Assembly (NCBI GenBank): GCA_009927065.1
Contig: RFNU01000122.1
Span: 1-24,415, forward strand
DNA length: 24,415 nucleotides
Direction: 5' to 3'
Source: a bacterium
GTDB lineage: Bacteria > Pseudomonadota > Gammaproteobacteria > Berkiellales > Berkiellaceae
The position numbers and the translations under genes were made by a program. Positions 1 to 6,737 of the stretch are shown in pieces; positions within the stretch are counted from its first letter, which is position 1, and every line of letters begins with the position of its first letter. The notes under the pieces were generated by a model. That model searched no databases and had not been told where the DNA came from. It saw only the letters and a list, made by a program, of their open reading frames with translations.

Positions 1-192
1 GGAAAGAGCTCCTCCAGAAAAAGTATTAAATAAGCCAAAAAGATTATTAGATGACGATAACAGTCTAGCTACTTCAGCCGCATTAACACCTGGTGCAGGA
101 ATAAAAGAACCTACTCGAAAGACTAACAAAGCCAAGAATAGATATTTAACCTTTCCAACTATCTGCGATAAACCTTTTACATTGGGAATCAT
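1..192 (-). CDS. secY: Protein translocase subunit SecY, N-terminal part (cut by window edge)
   Basis: SecY is the channel-forming subunit of the SecYEG translocon in the inner membrane. The first 64 codons are seen; the gene continues beyond base 1. The start is the ATG at 190-192, preceded by an AGGAAA ribosome binding site. The product begins MIPNVKGLSQ, followed by the first membrane segment (about residues 16-36, ending in FRVGSFIPAPG), then the plug-region motif FNTFSGGALS at about 55-64. The FRxGSFIPxPG and FSGGALS motifs are classic SecY. The cytosolic N-terminus is a few residues shorter than in E. coli SecY. It lies 12 bases after the rplO stop, the normal spc operon position. It is not reported among long ORFs because it is short and open at the edge. 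Confidence 0.95.
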   Translation of the reverse strand, partial: MIPNVKGLSQIVGKVKYLFLALLVFRVGSFIPAPGVNAAEVARLLSSSNNLFGLFNTFSGGALS

Positions 193-204
193 GCTCTACT
201 TTCC

Positions 205-639
205 TTATGCTTGATCCTGAGATTCAACTTCGATTAAAAAAGGACGTGAGCCAGCCGTGGCGTATAGTCCAGAGATCTTACGTTGCTCAATCTCTCTATC
301 AAAAAATATGCGTACTTTTTTTGTTGAGTTTTTGACTAAATCCCAATCTTTTAAAACATCCAGTGTGATGACACTATCAGGATTGAAAGACTCAAGAATA
401 CTTAAAGCCAACTCAGCAGTATGTAGATTAACTTTTGAACGAAACCCTCTTTTAGGCAGTCGTCTATAAATAGGCATTTGACCGCCCTCAAAGTTAGCTT
501 TGATAGAGGTACCAGTACGCGCATGCTGGCCTTTATGTCCACGACCACAGGTTTTACCGATACCAGAGCCAGTTCCACGACCAACACGCTTTGGGCTATG
601 CTTTGAGCCTAGAGCTGGAGCAAGAGTATTTAAATACAT
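205..639 (-). CDS. rplO: 50S ribosomal protein L15
   Basis: L15 is a late-assembling 23S rRNA-binding protein of the large subunit. The product has 144 residues, the usual length. The N-terminal half is typical: a basic glycine-rich stretch (residues 13-40, with [21 protein letters not shown]) and then [17 protein letters not shown] at about 50-66. The C-terminal third is diverged: the family's usual TKGAR..IEAAGG ending is replaced by a segment around residues 115-140 reading [16 protein letters not shown]. The ATG abuts the rpmD stop codon directly, and the SD GGAGG of rplO lies inside the end of rpmD. Identity is sure from the N-terminal half and from the rpmD-rplO-secY order. Confidence 0.95.
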   Translation of the reverse strand: MYLNTLAPALGSKHSPKRVGRGTGSGIGKTCGRGHKGQHARTGTSIKANFEGGQMPIYRRLPKRGFRSKVNLHTAELALSILESFNPDSVITLDVLKDWDLVKNSTKKVRIFFDREIEQRKISGLYATAGSRPFLIEVESQDQA

Positions 640-819
640 TTAGATTTCCTCCACTAAAAGCAAATAGCGAACTTGATTAATCATGCCTAAATTTTCAGGA
701 GTTGCGTTTACAATGATTGTATGATTAATTTTTCTTAATCCCAAACCACGGACGCTATCCTGATGATTTTTGAGTCGGCCAATTAAGCTTTTTACAAGTT
801 TAATTTTAAGCTGTTTCAT
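640..819 (-). CDS. rpmD: 50S ribosomal protein L30
   Basis: L30 is a small 23S rRNA-binding protein. I place the start at the ATG at 817-819, giving 59 residues ([15 protein letters not shown]..., ending LLLVEEI), which is the family's usual size. A longer reading of the frame to 933 would be an artefact inside rpsE. The motifs KSxIGR (about 10-15), [12 protein letters not shown] (about 26-37) and [10 protein letters not shown] (about 45-54) are typical of L30. The start overlaps the end of rpsE by 14 bases, with a GGAG about nine bases upstream, so translation is probably coupled to rpsE. Confidence 0.95.
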   Translation of the reverse strand: MKQLKIKLVKSLIGRLKNHQDSVRGLGLRKINHTIIVNATPENLGMINQVRYLLLVEEI

Positions 820-1357
820 GTTCCGCATCTCCCGTAATGTGTGCTTCACCAAAAATCCTGGACAGCGGCAACCCTCTTTTTTCTGCGACTTCATAAGGTG
901 ATTGCATTGATTCGAGTGCTTTAAAAGTTGCATGGATCACATTCATCGCACGTGTAGAACCGAAACATTTTGCAGAAATATTTTGAACTCCTAAGACTTC
1001 AAAAATAGCTCGCATTGGGCCACCCGCAATAATTCCAGAGCCTTGTGCCGAAGGACGAATCGTCACTTTAGTTGCACCATGACAAGCTTCTAACTCGTGA
1101 AAAACAGTACCTTTGTTCAAATGAACACGAATCATATTTTTTTTAGCCATTTCAGTTGCTTTTCTAATAGCATCTGGCACTTCACGAGCCTTACCACGAC
1201 CATAGCCTACCCGACCTTGGCCATCACCTAAAACGATAACAGCAGCAAATCTAAAGTTACGACCACCTGCTACAACTTTTGCAGTACGAATAACGCAAAT
1301 TAATTTTTGGTTATATTGACCGTCTTGAACTTCTTTTGAACGTTGTTGTTCAGCCAT
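806..1357 (-). CDS. rpsE: 30S ribosomal protein S5
   Basis: S5 is a small-subunit protein at the mRNA entry site, needed for decoding accuracy. The product has 183 residues, longer than the roughly 167 of E. coli, mainly through a C-terminal tail ([11 protein letters not shown]). The dsRNA-binding-like domain is seen in residues 20-85, with GDGQGRVGYGRGKAREV at 44-60. The second domain carries RPSAQGSGIIAGGPMRAIFEVLG. In the 16S-contacting loop at residues 27-33 (KVVAGGR), the position that is Lys26 in E. coli is Ala30 here. The ATG is preceded by GAGG with 7-base spacing, inside the last codons of rplR, which ends 2 bases upstream. Confidence 0.97.
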   Translation of the reverse strand: MAEQQRSKEVQDGQYNQKLICVIRTAKVVAGGRNFRFAAVIVLGDGQGRVGYGRGKAREVPDAIRKATEMAKKNMIRVHLNKGTVFHELEACHGATKVTIRPSAQGSGIIAGGPMRAIFEVLGVQNISAKCFGSTRAMNVIHATFKALESMQSPYEVAEKRGLPLSRIFGEAHITGDAEHETA

Positions 1358-1359
1358 GA

Positions 1360-1710
1360 TTATACCTCAATACCTTCTTGACGAAACGCTTCTACTAAAG
1401 CTTTGACGCGACCGTGATAGGCAAATCCTGAACGATCACACGCGACTTTAGTTACCCCATTAGTAAGTGCTTGCTGAGCAAGTAAGCGACCAACTTGGGA
1501 TGCCTTTTCTGTTTTTGTACCAGCTTCATCACGTAAATTTAATGTACTAACATGAGCCAATACTTTACCACCATCGAGAACCATGCCATAAATATGCTGT
1601 GAACTACGATAGATTGTTAAACGTATACGACCAACCTGCGCTACTTGGCGCTTGATAATATAGCGAGTTTTAGCAGCTCTTCTTAATCGAGCTTTCTTTT
1701 TATCATGCAT
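1360..1710 (-). CDS. rplR: 50S ribosomal protein L18
   Basis: L18 binds 5S rRNA and helps join it to the central protuberance of the 50S subunit. The product has 116 residues, as expected. The basic N-terminus (KKKARLRRAAKTR) is followed by RIRLTIYRSSQHIYGMVLD (about 28-46), and by the hallmark DRSGFAYHGRVKALVEAFREG-like C-terminus, here ACDRSGFAYHGRVKAL at about 89-104. The ATG has an upstream GGGGA at about 8 bases. It sits between rplF and rpsE as in all spc operons. Confidence 0.97.
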   Translation of the reverse strand: MHDKKKARLRRAAKTRYIIKRQVAQVGRIRLTIYRSSQHIYGMVLDGGKVLAHVSTLNLRDEAGTKTEKASQVGRLLAQQALTNGVTKVACDRSGFAYHGRVKALVEAFRQEGIEV

Positions 1711-1724
1711 GATATTATCCCCGA

Positions 1725-2279
1725 TTATTTCTTCTTCTTAGTTTCTTTTAGAACAAGAACCTGACCTTTAATCAGTATCCCTTTCCCTTTATAAGCATCA
1801 ACCTTACGGAAGCGACGAATTTTAGCTGAAGCCTGGCCTAATGCATGCTTACTGATAGACTCTAAAACAAGTTGTGTTGGAGTCGAAACAGTAACTTTGA
1901 TATCCGCAGGAATAACATAAATATCGTCATGAGACTTACCCAAGGTGAGAACTAATGTGTTTTTTCCATCAACATTTTTAAGCGCCGCTTTAAAACCAGT
2001 TCCTTTCAGCTCTAACTCTTGTTTAAAAGGTTGAATTAACCCTTGAATATTTGAGCGCGAGATAGAAATAGCTGTTCCTAATTGCATAGCAGATTCAGGA
2101 TTTTCTTCCAATGGTATATAAGAAAGAATACCATTTTCTAAAACTGGTTTAAGCACTTTATGATAACGGTGTTCAAGCCTTTGATCACCCTTTTGAAATG
2201 AAACGACTCGATTTTTTTCATCGATAGTCACTGTAACGCCTTTTGTATTCAGGTCTGTTCTTTCTAAACGTGTTAACAT
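1725..2279 (-). CDS. rplF: 50S ribosomal protein L6 (diverged)
   Basis: L6 binds 23S rRNA at the base of the L7/L12 stalk, near the sarcin-ricin loop and the factor-binding site. The product has 184 residues (about 177 in E. coli). The fold is recognisable from the first repeat (VTVTIDEKNRVVSFQKGDQRLEH), the central LKGTGFKAALKN, and the C-terminal YKGKGI (about 161-166) before a lysine-rich tail. The N-terminus (MLTRLERTDLNTKG) lacks the usual RIgkkPV.iPxGV motif. The common KxPEPYKGKGIRY is KVDAYKGKGILI here. Position between rpsH and rplR makes the call firm. The ATG has GAGG about 8 bases upstream. Confidence 0.93.
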   Translation of the reverse strand: MLTRLERTDLNTKGVTVTIDEKNRVVSFQKGDQRLEHRYHKVLKPVLENGILSYIPLEENPESAMQLGTAISISRSNIQGLIQPFKQELELKGTGFKAALKNVDGKNTLVLTLGKSHDDIYVIPADIKVTVSTPTQLVLESISKHALGQASAKIRRFRKVDAYKGKGILIKGQVLVLKETKKKK

Positions 2280-2291
2280 TTTCTGGACCTC

Positions 2292-2687
2292 TTAATGGAC
2301 ATTACAAATAACTTCACCACCGATACCAAGCGATGCTGCACGGGATGCAGTCATGATACCTTGCGAAGTAGTGATGATGGAAATACCTAAACCACCCAAA
2401 ACGACAGGAAGCTTATCTTTCGAAGCATAATACTGACATGATGTTTTAGAAATTCTTTTAATATGTTCAATAACAGGTTTATTGTGATGATATTTTAAAA
2501 CTATTACTAAAGTTTTTTTACCATTCTCTTCAACGAGTTGATAATCGCGAATATAACCTTCGCTTTTTAATACTTCAGCAATACCTGCTTTGATTTTTGA
2601 CGCAAAGACTTGAATAACATGTTTACCAGCACGCTGAGCATTTCTGATTCTTGTTAAAAGGTCTGCAATTGGATCTTGTAGGCTCAT
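2292..2687 (-). CDS. rpsH: 30S ribosomal protein S8
   Basis: S8 is a primary 16S rRNA binder and, in E. coli, the translational repressor of the spc operon. I place the start at the ATG at 2685-2687, not at an earlier in-frame codon at 2747: it gives the canonical N-terminus MSLQDPIADLLTRIRNAQRA and 131 residues (130 in E. coli). A strong AAGGAG sits 7 bases upstream, overlapping the rpsN stop codon. The C-terminal RNA-binding motif LPVVLGGLGISIITTSQGIMT and GGEVICNV is typical of the family. Confidence 0.97.
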   Translation of the reverse strand: MSLQDPIADLLTRIRNAQRAGKHVIQVFASKIKAGIAEVLKSEGYIRDYQLVEENGKKTLVIVLKYHHNKPVIEHIKRISKTSCQYYASKDKLPVVLGGLGISIITTSQGIMTASRAASLGIGGEVICNVH

Positions 2688-2698
2688 AATTATACTCC

Positions 2699-3025
2699 TT
2701 ACCAACTTGACATGACAAAACCAGGTAAATAACCTTCCATTACCCAATTTCTAAATAGTGCACGGCAAACGCCAACTTTACGATAAGTACCGCGCGGACG
2801 TCCATTAATAGGACAACGATTTCGCGCACGTACATAGCTAGAGTCTTTTGGTAATTTTTCAATTTTAGCCAAGATATCGAATTGCTTTTCTAAATCACCA
2901 GCTGCATCAACTAATTCTTTTTTCAACGCTTGACGTTGCTCGTAATGCTTATTAATAAGCACTTCGCGCTTATTATTACGACGAACCCAACGATTTTTTT
3001 GAGTTTTCTTTTGAGTAGCTACCAT
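2699..3025 (-). CDS. rpsN: 30S ribosomal protein S14 (zinc-free long form)
   Basis: S14 is a late-assembling protein of the 30S head. The product has 108 residues, close to the 101 of E. coli and well above the roughly 61 of zinc-binding S14. The C-terminal block NRCPINGRPRGTYRKVGVCR and MEGYLPGFVMSSW match the family. The paired CxxC zinc motifs are absent: only isolated cysteines remain, so this is the zinc-independent type. The ATG at 3023-3025 is followed by MVATQKKTQ; an AGGA lies about 10 bases upstream, a weaker site than its neighbours. Confidence 0.96.
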   Translation of the reverse strand: MVATQKKTQKNRWVRRNNKREVLINKHYEQRQALKKELVDAAGDLEKQFDILAKIEKLPKDSSYVRARNRCPINGRPRGTYRKVGVCRALFRNWVMEGYLPGFVMSSW

Positions 3026-3035
3026 CTTCTAATTC

Positions 3036-3590
3036 CTAGTTGTGTGACTTAAAGGTGCCGCGGAATGGGAAATTAAACATCTTGAGCAATTCATGCGCGT
3101 GTGCATCGGTTCTTGCTGATGTATTAATAGTAACATTCATACCGGAGACATTTGGATCTAACTCATCAAGATCAATTTCTGGAAAAACAAGCTCTTTAAA
3201 TGAGAAGTTAAAATTACCACGGCTATCAAATCCTTTAACATCAACGCCCCTAAAATCACGCACACGTGGAAGAACGATGTTTACGATACGATCAAAAAAC
3301 TCGTACATTTTTTCACCGCGCAAGGTAACTTTTACGCCCATTGGCCAACCATCACGAATTTTAAACCCTGCGATAGATTTTCTTGCTTTAGTAACAACTA
3401 CTTTTTGACCTGCAATTCTTGATAAATGATCGACAGCTGTTTGCACTATTTTTTTATCAGTAGAAGCATTACCAACACCAATATTAAGAACAATTTTTTT
3501 AAGCGCAGGAATTTCCATTGAGTTATTCAAACCTAATTTTTGTTTCAATTCACTGCTTTTATCTTTATATATCTGTTTCAAACGTGCCAT
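3036..3590 (-). CDS. rplE: 50S ribosomal protein L5
   Basis: L5 binds 5S rRNA in the central protuberance and contacts the 30S head and P-site tRNA. The product has 184 residues (179 in E. coli). Diagnostic stretches are IPALKKIVLNIGVGNA (about 27-42), VVTKARKSIAGFKIRDGWPMGVKVTLRGEKM (about 60-90), DFRGVDVKGFDSRGNFNFSFKE, and the C-terminal GMNVTINTSARTDAHAHELL. It begins 2 bases after the rplX stop. In E. coli this junction is where S8 binds the spc mRNA to repress translation; I could not confirm an S8 target by eye. Confidence 0.97.
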   Translation of the reverse strand: MARLKQIYKDKSSELKQKLGLNNSMEIPALKKIVLNIGVGNASTDKKIVQTAVDHLSRIAGQKVVVTKARKSIAGFKIRDGWPMGVKVTLRGEKMYEFFDRIVNIVLPRVRDFRGVDVKGFDSRGNFNFSFKELVFPEIDLDELDPNVSGMNVTINTSARTDAHAHELLKMFNFPFRGTFKSHN

Positions 3591-3592
3591 GA

Positions 3593-3985
3593 TTATTTCC
3601 CACTTTTCTTAAATGATTGATGTTGGATCTCAGCACCAGTCGACTTATAATGGCGAGTCTTTTTCCCATCTTCGATCACATAGCGAATTTTATCTGCTTT
3701 CTGTGTCTCGGAATTCCAAATAGCTACATTTGATGCATGGACTGAACCTTCGATTTTTTTAATTGAACCAGGAATGCCTGCATGTGGATTTGGCTTTTGA
3801 TGTTTAGTCAAAAGATTGCAATTCTCAATAATATATCGAAGTCCGGTTCTAGTACGGATTTTCTTTTTCAGCACACCTTGCTGGCCTTTAGAGCTACCGC
3901 TAATGATAACGACCGCATCACCTAACAATAATTTATCGTCCGCCACAGCTTTTACAACGCGTGCTATTTTTTCTGATAGATTCAT
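3593..3985 (-). CDS. rplX: 50S ribosomal protein L24 (extended)
   Basis: L24 starts 50S assembly by binding the 5' part of 23S rRNA. The product has 130 residues, against about 104 in E. coli. The KOW motif is at about 20-45 (GDAVVIISGSSKGQQGVLKK), followed by CNLLTKHQKPNPHAGIPGSIKKIEGSVHASNVAIWN and EDGKKTRHYKSTG. The extra length is an N-terminal extension of roughly 15 residues (MNLSEKIARVVKAVADD) and about 10 residues at the C-terminus. The ATG has a clear GGGG site 8 bases upstream and there is no internal ATG ahead of the KOW motif, so the N-terminal extension looks real. Confidence 0.95.
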   Translation of the reverse strand: MNLSEKIARVVKAVADDKLLLGDAVVIISGSSKGQQGVLKKKIRTRTGLRYIIENCNLLTKHQKPNPHAGIPGSIKKIEGSVHASNVAIWNSETQKADKIRYVIEDGKKTRHYKSTGAEIQHQSFKKSGK

Positions 3986-3999
3986 TTCTGTATCCCCTC

Positions 4000-4365
4000 T
4001 TATAATACTTCTTGCGCTAAAGAAATGATCTTCATAAAGTCTTTGCGCAGTTCGCGTGTGACTGGGCCAAATATCCTTGTTCCAATCGGCTGGCGTTGAT
4101 TATTTAATAGGACAGCAGCATTACCATCGAATCGAATAGTCGTACCGTCTTCTCTTCTAATAGCATGACGCGTACGCACTACAACAGCGAAACACACATC
4201 ACCTTTTTTTACACGACCAGTTGGAATTGCATCCTTAACAGCTACTCGAATAATGTCACCAACAGCAGCAACGCGTCTTTTCGATCCGCCAAGGACCTTA
4301 ATACACTGCACAGAACGCGCTCCAGAATTATCAGCAACTTCAAGTTTTGTTTGAGGTTGAATCAT
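4000..4365 (-). CDS. rplN: 50S ribosomal protein L14
   Basis: L14 lies at the subunit interface, forms bridges with 16S rRNA, and is the binding platform for the silencing factor RsfS. The product has 121 residues (123 in E. coli). The start [17 protein letters not shown] and the signature [32 protein letters not shown] (about 23-58) are canonical, as is the C-terminal [15 protein letters not shown]. Two residues are missing in the loops around residue 88 and 109 compared with E. coli. A good AAGGGG precedes the ATG. Only 35 bases separate it from rpsQ. Confidence 0.98.
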   Translation of the reverse strand: MIQPQTKLEVADNSGARSVQCIKVLGGSKRRVAAVGDIIRVAVKDAIPTGRVKKGDVCFAVVVRTRHAIRREDGTTIRFDGNAAVLLNNQRQPIGTRIFGPVTRELRKDFMKIISLAQEVL

Positions 4366-4400
4366 AGGTAACCCCTTATAATTGTTATCAATACATTACT

Positions 4401-4658
4401 TTATGCAAGAACTGTTTCAAGTTCCCACGTTTTGGTTTTTGAGTGCGGCTTGCAAGCGCGAATAACAACAGTGTCACCCTCTTTTGCAATATTGCCAGCA
4501 TCATGTACAGTAAAAGTAGCAAGAAGCTTTAACGTTTTTCTGTACTTAGGATGGCTTTTTAGGAACCGCACAACAACTTTAATAGTTTGAGTTGAGCAGC
4601 AACGTTTAACCACACCTGTTAATAACTTGCCATTTCTTTGTTCAGTAAGCTCAGTCAC
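4401..4658 (-). CDS. rpsQ: 30S ribosomal protein S17
   Basis: S17 binds the 5' domain of 16S rRNA early in assembly. The product has 85 residues, the usual size. The OB-fold core is visible: LLTGVVKRCCSTQTIKVVVRFLKSHPKYRKTLK (about 12-44), then VHDAGNIAKEGDTVVIRACKPHSKTKTWEL (about 51-80). The start codon is GTG at 4656-4658, overlapping the rpmC stop codon as GTGA, with GAGG 7 bases upstream, which points to coupled translation. The usual D-K-MdKS in the first strand is replaced by CCSTQT, so the protein is somewhat diverged. Confidence 0.94.
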   Translation of the reverse strand: MTELTEQRNGKLLTGVVKRCCSTQTIKVVVRFLKSHPKYRKTLKLLATFTVHDAGNIAKEGDTVVIRACKPHSKTKTWELETVLA

Positions 4659-4858
4659 GATACTACCTCACCTTCTTTTTCTTTTAAGATTGTCAAAATA
4701 CGCGCAATAGTTTTTTTAACTTTGCCCAATTCTGATGTGTTTTTTCTCTCATTATCCGCAGAAAACTTCATACGAACAACAGATTCTCGACGATACATAG
4801 AGCTTAATACCTCAAGAGCTTGCTCTTTGGCCATAGCCCTAATTTCCGAAACTTTCAT
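4655..4858 (-). CDS. rpmC: 50S ribosomal protein L29
   Basis: L29 sits beside the peptide exit tunnel with L23, where trigger factor and SRP dock. The product has 67 residues, a two-helix hairpin: MKVSEIRAMAKEQALEVLSSMYRRE..., then a linker, then KVKKTIARILTILKEKE at about 46-62. The common L.rmq...Q element between the helices is poorly kept (FSADNERKNTSELG), so identity leans on the ends and on position between rplP and rpsQ. The ATG has AGGAG 8 bases upstream. It is unusually far (136 bases) from rplP. Confidence 0.92.
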   Translation of the reverse strand: MKVSEIRAMAKEQALEVLSSMYRRESVVRMKFSADNERKNTSELGKVKKTIARILTILKEKEGEVVS

Positions 4859-4994
4859 TTATAAACTCCTAGCTAAAGATTTTTATATAAAAAACATATA
4901 AAATCACTAGATGATGCTCAATATTCTAACGTAAAGAGAAGATTATCTCTAGCTTTTTATCAATTAATTCAGAACTAAGGCGCTTTTAGGCGCT
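4859..4994 (-). other. 136-base intergenic gap between rplP and rpmC
   Basis: These two genes are adjacent or overlapping in most S10 operons. The gap here is very AT-rich. It holds, in transcription order, a hairpin over the rplP stop codon, a weak promoter-like pair (TTGAGC at 4916-4921 and TATGTT at 4893-4898, 17 bases apart), and an AT-rich imperfect hairpin at 4878-4905 ending about ten bases before the rpmC ribosome binding site. I see no ORF or tRNA in it. Its role, if any, is unknown. Confidence 0.8.
4893..4921 (-). promoter_or_regulatory. Weak promoter-like site upstream of rpmC
   Basis: TTGAGC (4916-4921) and TATGTT (4893-4898) are separated by exactly 17 bases on the minus strand, each matching the sigma70 boxes at four of six positions. 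In AT-rich DNA such matches are common by chance, so this is only a candidate for an internal start within the otherwise unbroken operon. Confidence 0.25.
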
Positions 4995-5002
4995 TTAGTT
5001 CT
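4971..5002 (-). repeat. 13-bp inverted repeat spanning the rplP stop codon
   Basis: Arms at 4971-4983 and 4990-5002 (AGAACTAAGGCGC and GCGCTTTAGTTCT on the plus strand) match at 12 of 13 positions, with a 6-base loop. The arm includes the last two codons and stop codon of rplP. No run of T follows on the minus strand, so it does not look like a classic intrinsic terminator. It could be a 3' end-stabilising stem or a processing site inside the polycistronic mRNA. Confidence 0.7.
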
Positions 5003-5399
5003 CAACAATAGTTGTAGAAACAGATAATTTTGCACAAGCTAGCTTTAATGCTTCTCTTGCAATAGCAGGCTCAACACCGCCAATCTCGTAGAGTACGCGA
5101 CCTGGTTGAACGAGTGCAACCCAATACTCAACATTACCTTTACCACTACCTTGACGCACACCTAGTGCTTTCTCAGTAATAGGCTTATCAGGAAAAATCC
5201 TAATCCAGATTTTACCACCTCTTTTGATTTTTCTATTAATCGCTCGACGCGCCGCTTCAATCTGACGTGAACTAATTTGGCCATGGGACGTTGCCTTCAA
5301 CGCAATCGTTCCAAAGCTAATTTGATTACCAGATTGAGCTAAACCGTAGTTCCTTCCCTTGTGGGTTTTACGATATTTAGTACGCTTTGGCTGTAACAT
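4995..5399 (-). CDS. rplP: 50S ribosomal protein L16
   Basis: L16 is a late-assembly 50S protein near the A-site tRNA and the peptidyl transferase centre. The product has 134 residues (136 in E. coli). The start [21 protein letters not shown] and the core [50 protein letters not shown] (about 46-95) are canonical. Arg82 corresponds to E. coli Arg81, the residue hydroxylated by RoxA/YcfD in species that have it. It starts 11 bases after rpsC, with AGGA just upstream. Confidence 0.98.
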   Translation of the reverse strand: MLQPKRTKYRKTHKGRNYGLAQSGNQISFGTIALKATSHGQISSRQIEAARRAINRKIKRGGKIWIRIFPDKPITEKALGVRQGSGKGNVEYWVALVQPGRVLYEIGGVEPAIAREALKLACAKLSVSTTIVEN

Positions 5400-5410
5400 T
5401 TGATCCTACC

Positions 5411-6058
5411 TCATGAAGAAATTTTTTCTTTATCAAGAACTTCGCCTTTGAAAATCCAGACTTTAATACCAATAATACCGTAAGTTGTCTTGGCTTCAGC
5501 AATGTGATAATCAATATTCGCACGTAGTGTGTGTAATGGGACGCGTCCTTCACGATACCACTCGCGACGAGCAATCTCTGCTCCACCTAAACGACCAGAA
5601 ATCGCAACTTTAATCCCTTCGGCACCAACTTTCATAGCATTTGTTACTGCACGACGCATAGCACGACGATACATAACACGATTTTGAATTTGTTCAGCGA
5701 TGGACTCGGCTGTTAAACGCGCATCTATTTCTGGCTTCTTGATTTCTTCAATATTAATATGAACAGGAACGCCCATAAGCTTTGAAATTTCGGCTTTTAA
5801 ACGCTCAATGTCTTCACCTTTCTTACCAATAACAACCCCTGGTCGTGCAGTATGAATGGTAATAACAGCATTGTTTGCAGGGCGATTGATTTGAATCATC
5901 GAAATCAACGCATTGCTATAACGCTTCATAATAAACTTTCGAACCATCATATCAGAAAACACGAAAGTTGAATAATCTTTAGAATCTTTGTACCAACATG
6001 ATTGATGCTTAAAAATTTTACCTAAGCGAAAACCTGTTGGATGAACTTTTTGTCCCAT
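5411..6058 (-). CDS. rpsC: 30S ribosomal protein S3
   Basis: S3 lines the mRNA entry tunnel of the 30S head and has helicase-linked roles with S4 and S5. The product has 215 residues, shorter than the 233 of E. coli through a trimmed C-terminal tail. [15 protein letters not shown] starts the protein. A type-II KH domain follows, with the GKKG loop at 78-81, and the C-terminal domain carries [35 protein letters not shown]. The ATG has AGGAG 5 bases upstream, overlapping the rplV stop. Confidence 0.98.
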   Translation of the reverse strand: MGQKVHPTGFRLGKIFKHQSCWYKDSKDYSTFVFSDMMVRKFIMKRYSNALISMIQINRPANNAVITIHTARPGVVIGKKGEDIERLKAEISKLMGVPVHINIEEIKKPEIDARLTAESIAEQIQNRVMYRRAMRRAVTNAMKVGAEGIKVAISGRLGGAEIARREWYREGRVPLHTLRANIDYHIAEAKTTYGIIGIKVWIFKGEVLDKEKISS

Positions 6059-6066
6059 GGTAACTC

Positions 6067-6423
6067 CTAATCAATTGAACCGATTTGCGCACTTGAAACA
6101 ACGACTCGAACATGGCTTCTTTTTTTAAGAATTTGGTTCGATCGTCCTTTCGCTCTAGGCATCATACGCTTCATACGCATACCTTGATCGACTTGGATTG
6201 TTTCAATAAAAAGTGTGCCTACATCTTGATTGCCATTGTTTTCAGCATTAGCTACAGCTGAATTAACAACTTTCAAAAGAATTTGTGCACCTTTTTTAGG
6301 AACAAAGGAAAGTAACTGAATAACATCAGTAACTGGTCTTCTAGTTAATTTTAAATCTCTAACAATTTTTCTTAACTTTTGTTCAGAAATAAGAGAGTTT
6401 TTTGATATTGCCGAATACTGCAT
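6067..6423 (-). CDS. rplV: 50S ribosomal protein L22
   Basis: L22 lines the peptide exit tunnel; its beta-hairpin loop reaches the constriction. I choose the ATG at 6421-6423 ([13 protein letters not shown]..., 118 residues), because an earlier in-frame GTG at 6432 is itself part of the AGGTG ribosome binding site, 7 bases before the ATG. Core motifs are [67 protein letters not shown]. The MPRAKGR turn belongs to the tunnel loop and is intact. E. coli L22 has 110 residues, so both ends are a little longer. Confidence 0.96.
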   Translation of the reverse strand: MQYSAISKNSLISEQKLRKIVRDLKLTRRPVTDVIQLLSFVPKKGAQILLKVVNSAVANAENNGNQDVGTLFIETIQVDQGMRMKRMMPRAKGRSNQILKKRSHVRVVVSSAQIGSID

Positions 6424-6441
6424 TGTTTTCACCTATGATCA

Positions 6442-6723
6442 TTACTTAGTTTTACGATCACCAGAATGACCACGGAATGTACGAGTCTTCGCGAATTCGC
6501 CAAGCTTATAACCCACAAGATCTTCGGTAACCAACAGTGCCACAAAATCTTTACCATTATGAATCATCATGGTAACCCCTACGAAATCAGGAATGATTGT
6601 AGAGCGACGTGACCATGTTTTAATAACAATACGTGCAGACTTGGTTGCTTTTTCTTTAGACTTTGCGACCTTCATACGTAGCTTTGGACTTACGTATGGG
6701 CCTTTTTTAATTGAACGTGCCAT
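6442..6723 (-). CDS. rpsS: 30S ribosomal protein S19
   Basis: S19 forms a complex with S13 in the 30S head and contacts the A-site tRNA region. The product has 93 residues (92 in E. coli). [19 protein letters not shown] opens the protein and the signature [28 protein letters not shown] (about 61-88) closes it. The ATG at 6721-6723 follows rplB by 14 bases; the ribosome binding site is weak (GTGAG some distance upstream). Confidence 0.98.
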   Translation of the reverse strand: MARSIKKGPYVSPKLRMKVAKSKEKATKSARIVIKTWSRRSTIIPDFVGVTMMIHNGKDFVALLVTEDLVGYKLGEFAKTRTFRGHSGDRKTK

Positions 6724-6737
6724 AGTTAATTTCTCAC

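Noticed and set aside
3040..3408. 122-codon plus-strand frame opposite rplE
   Set aside because: Antisense shadow of a conserved ribosomal gene with no plausible ribosome binding site or family resemblance.
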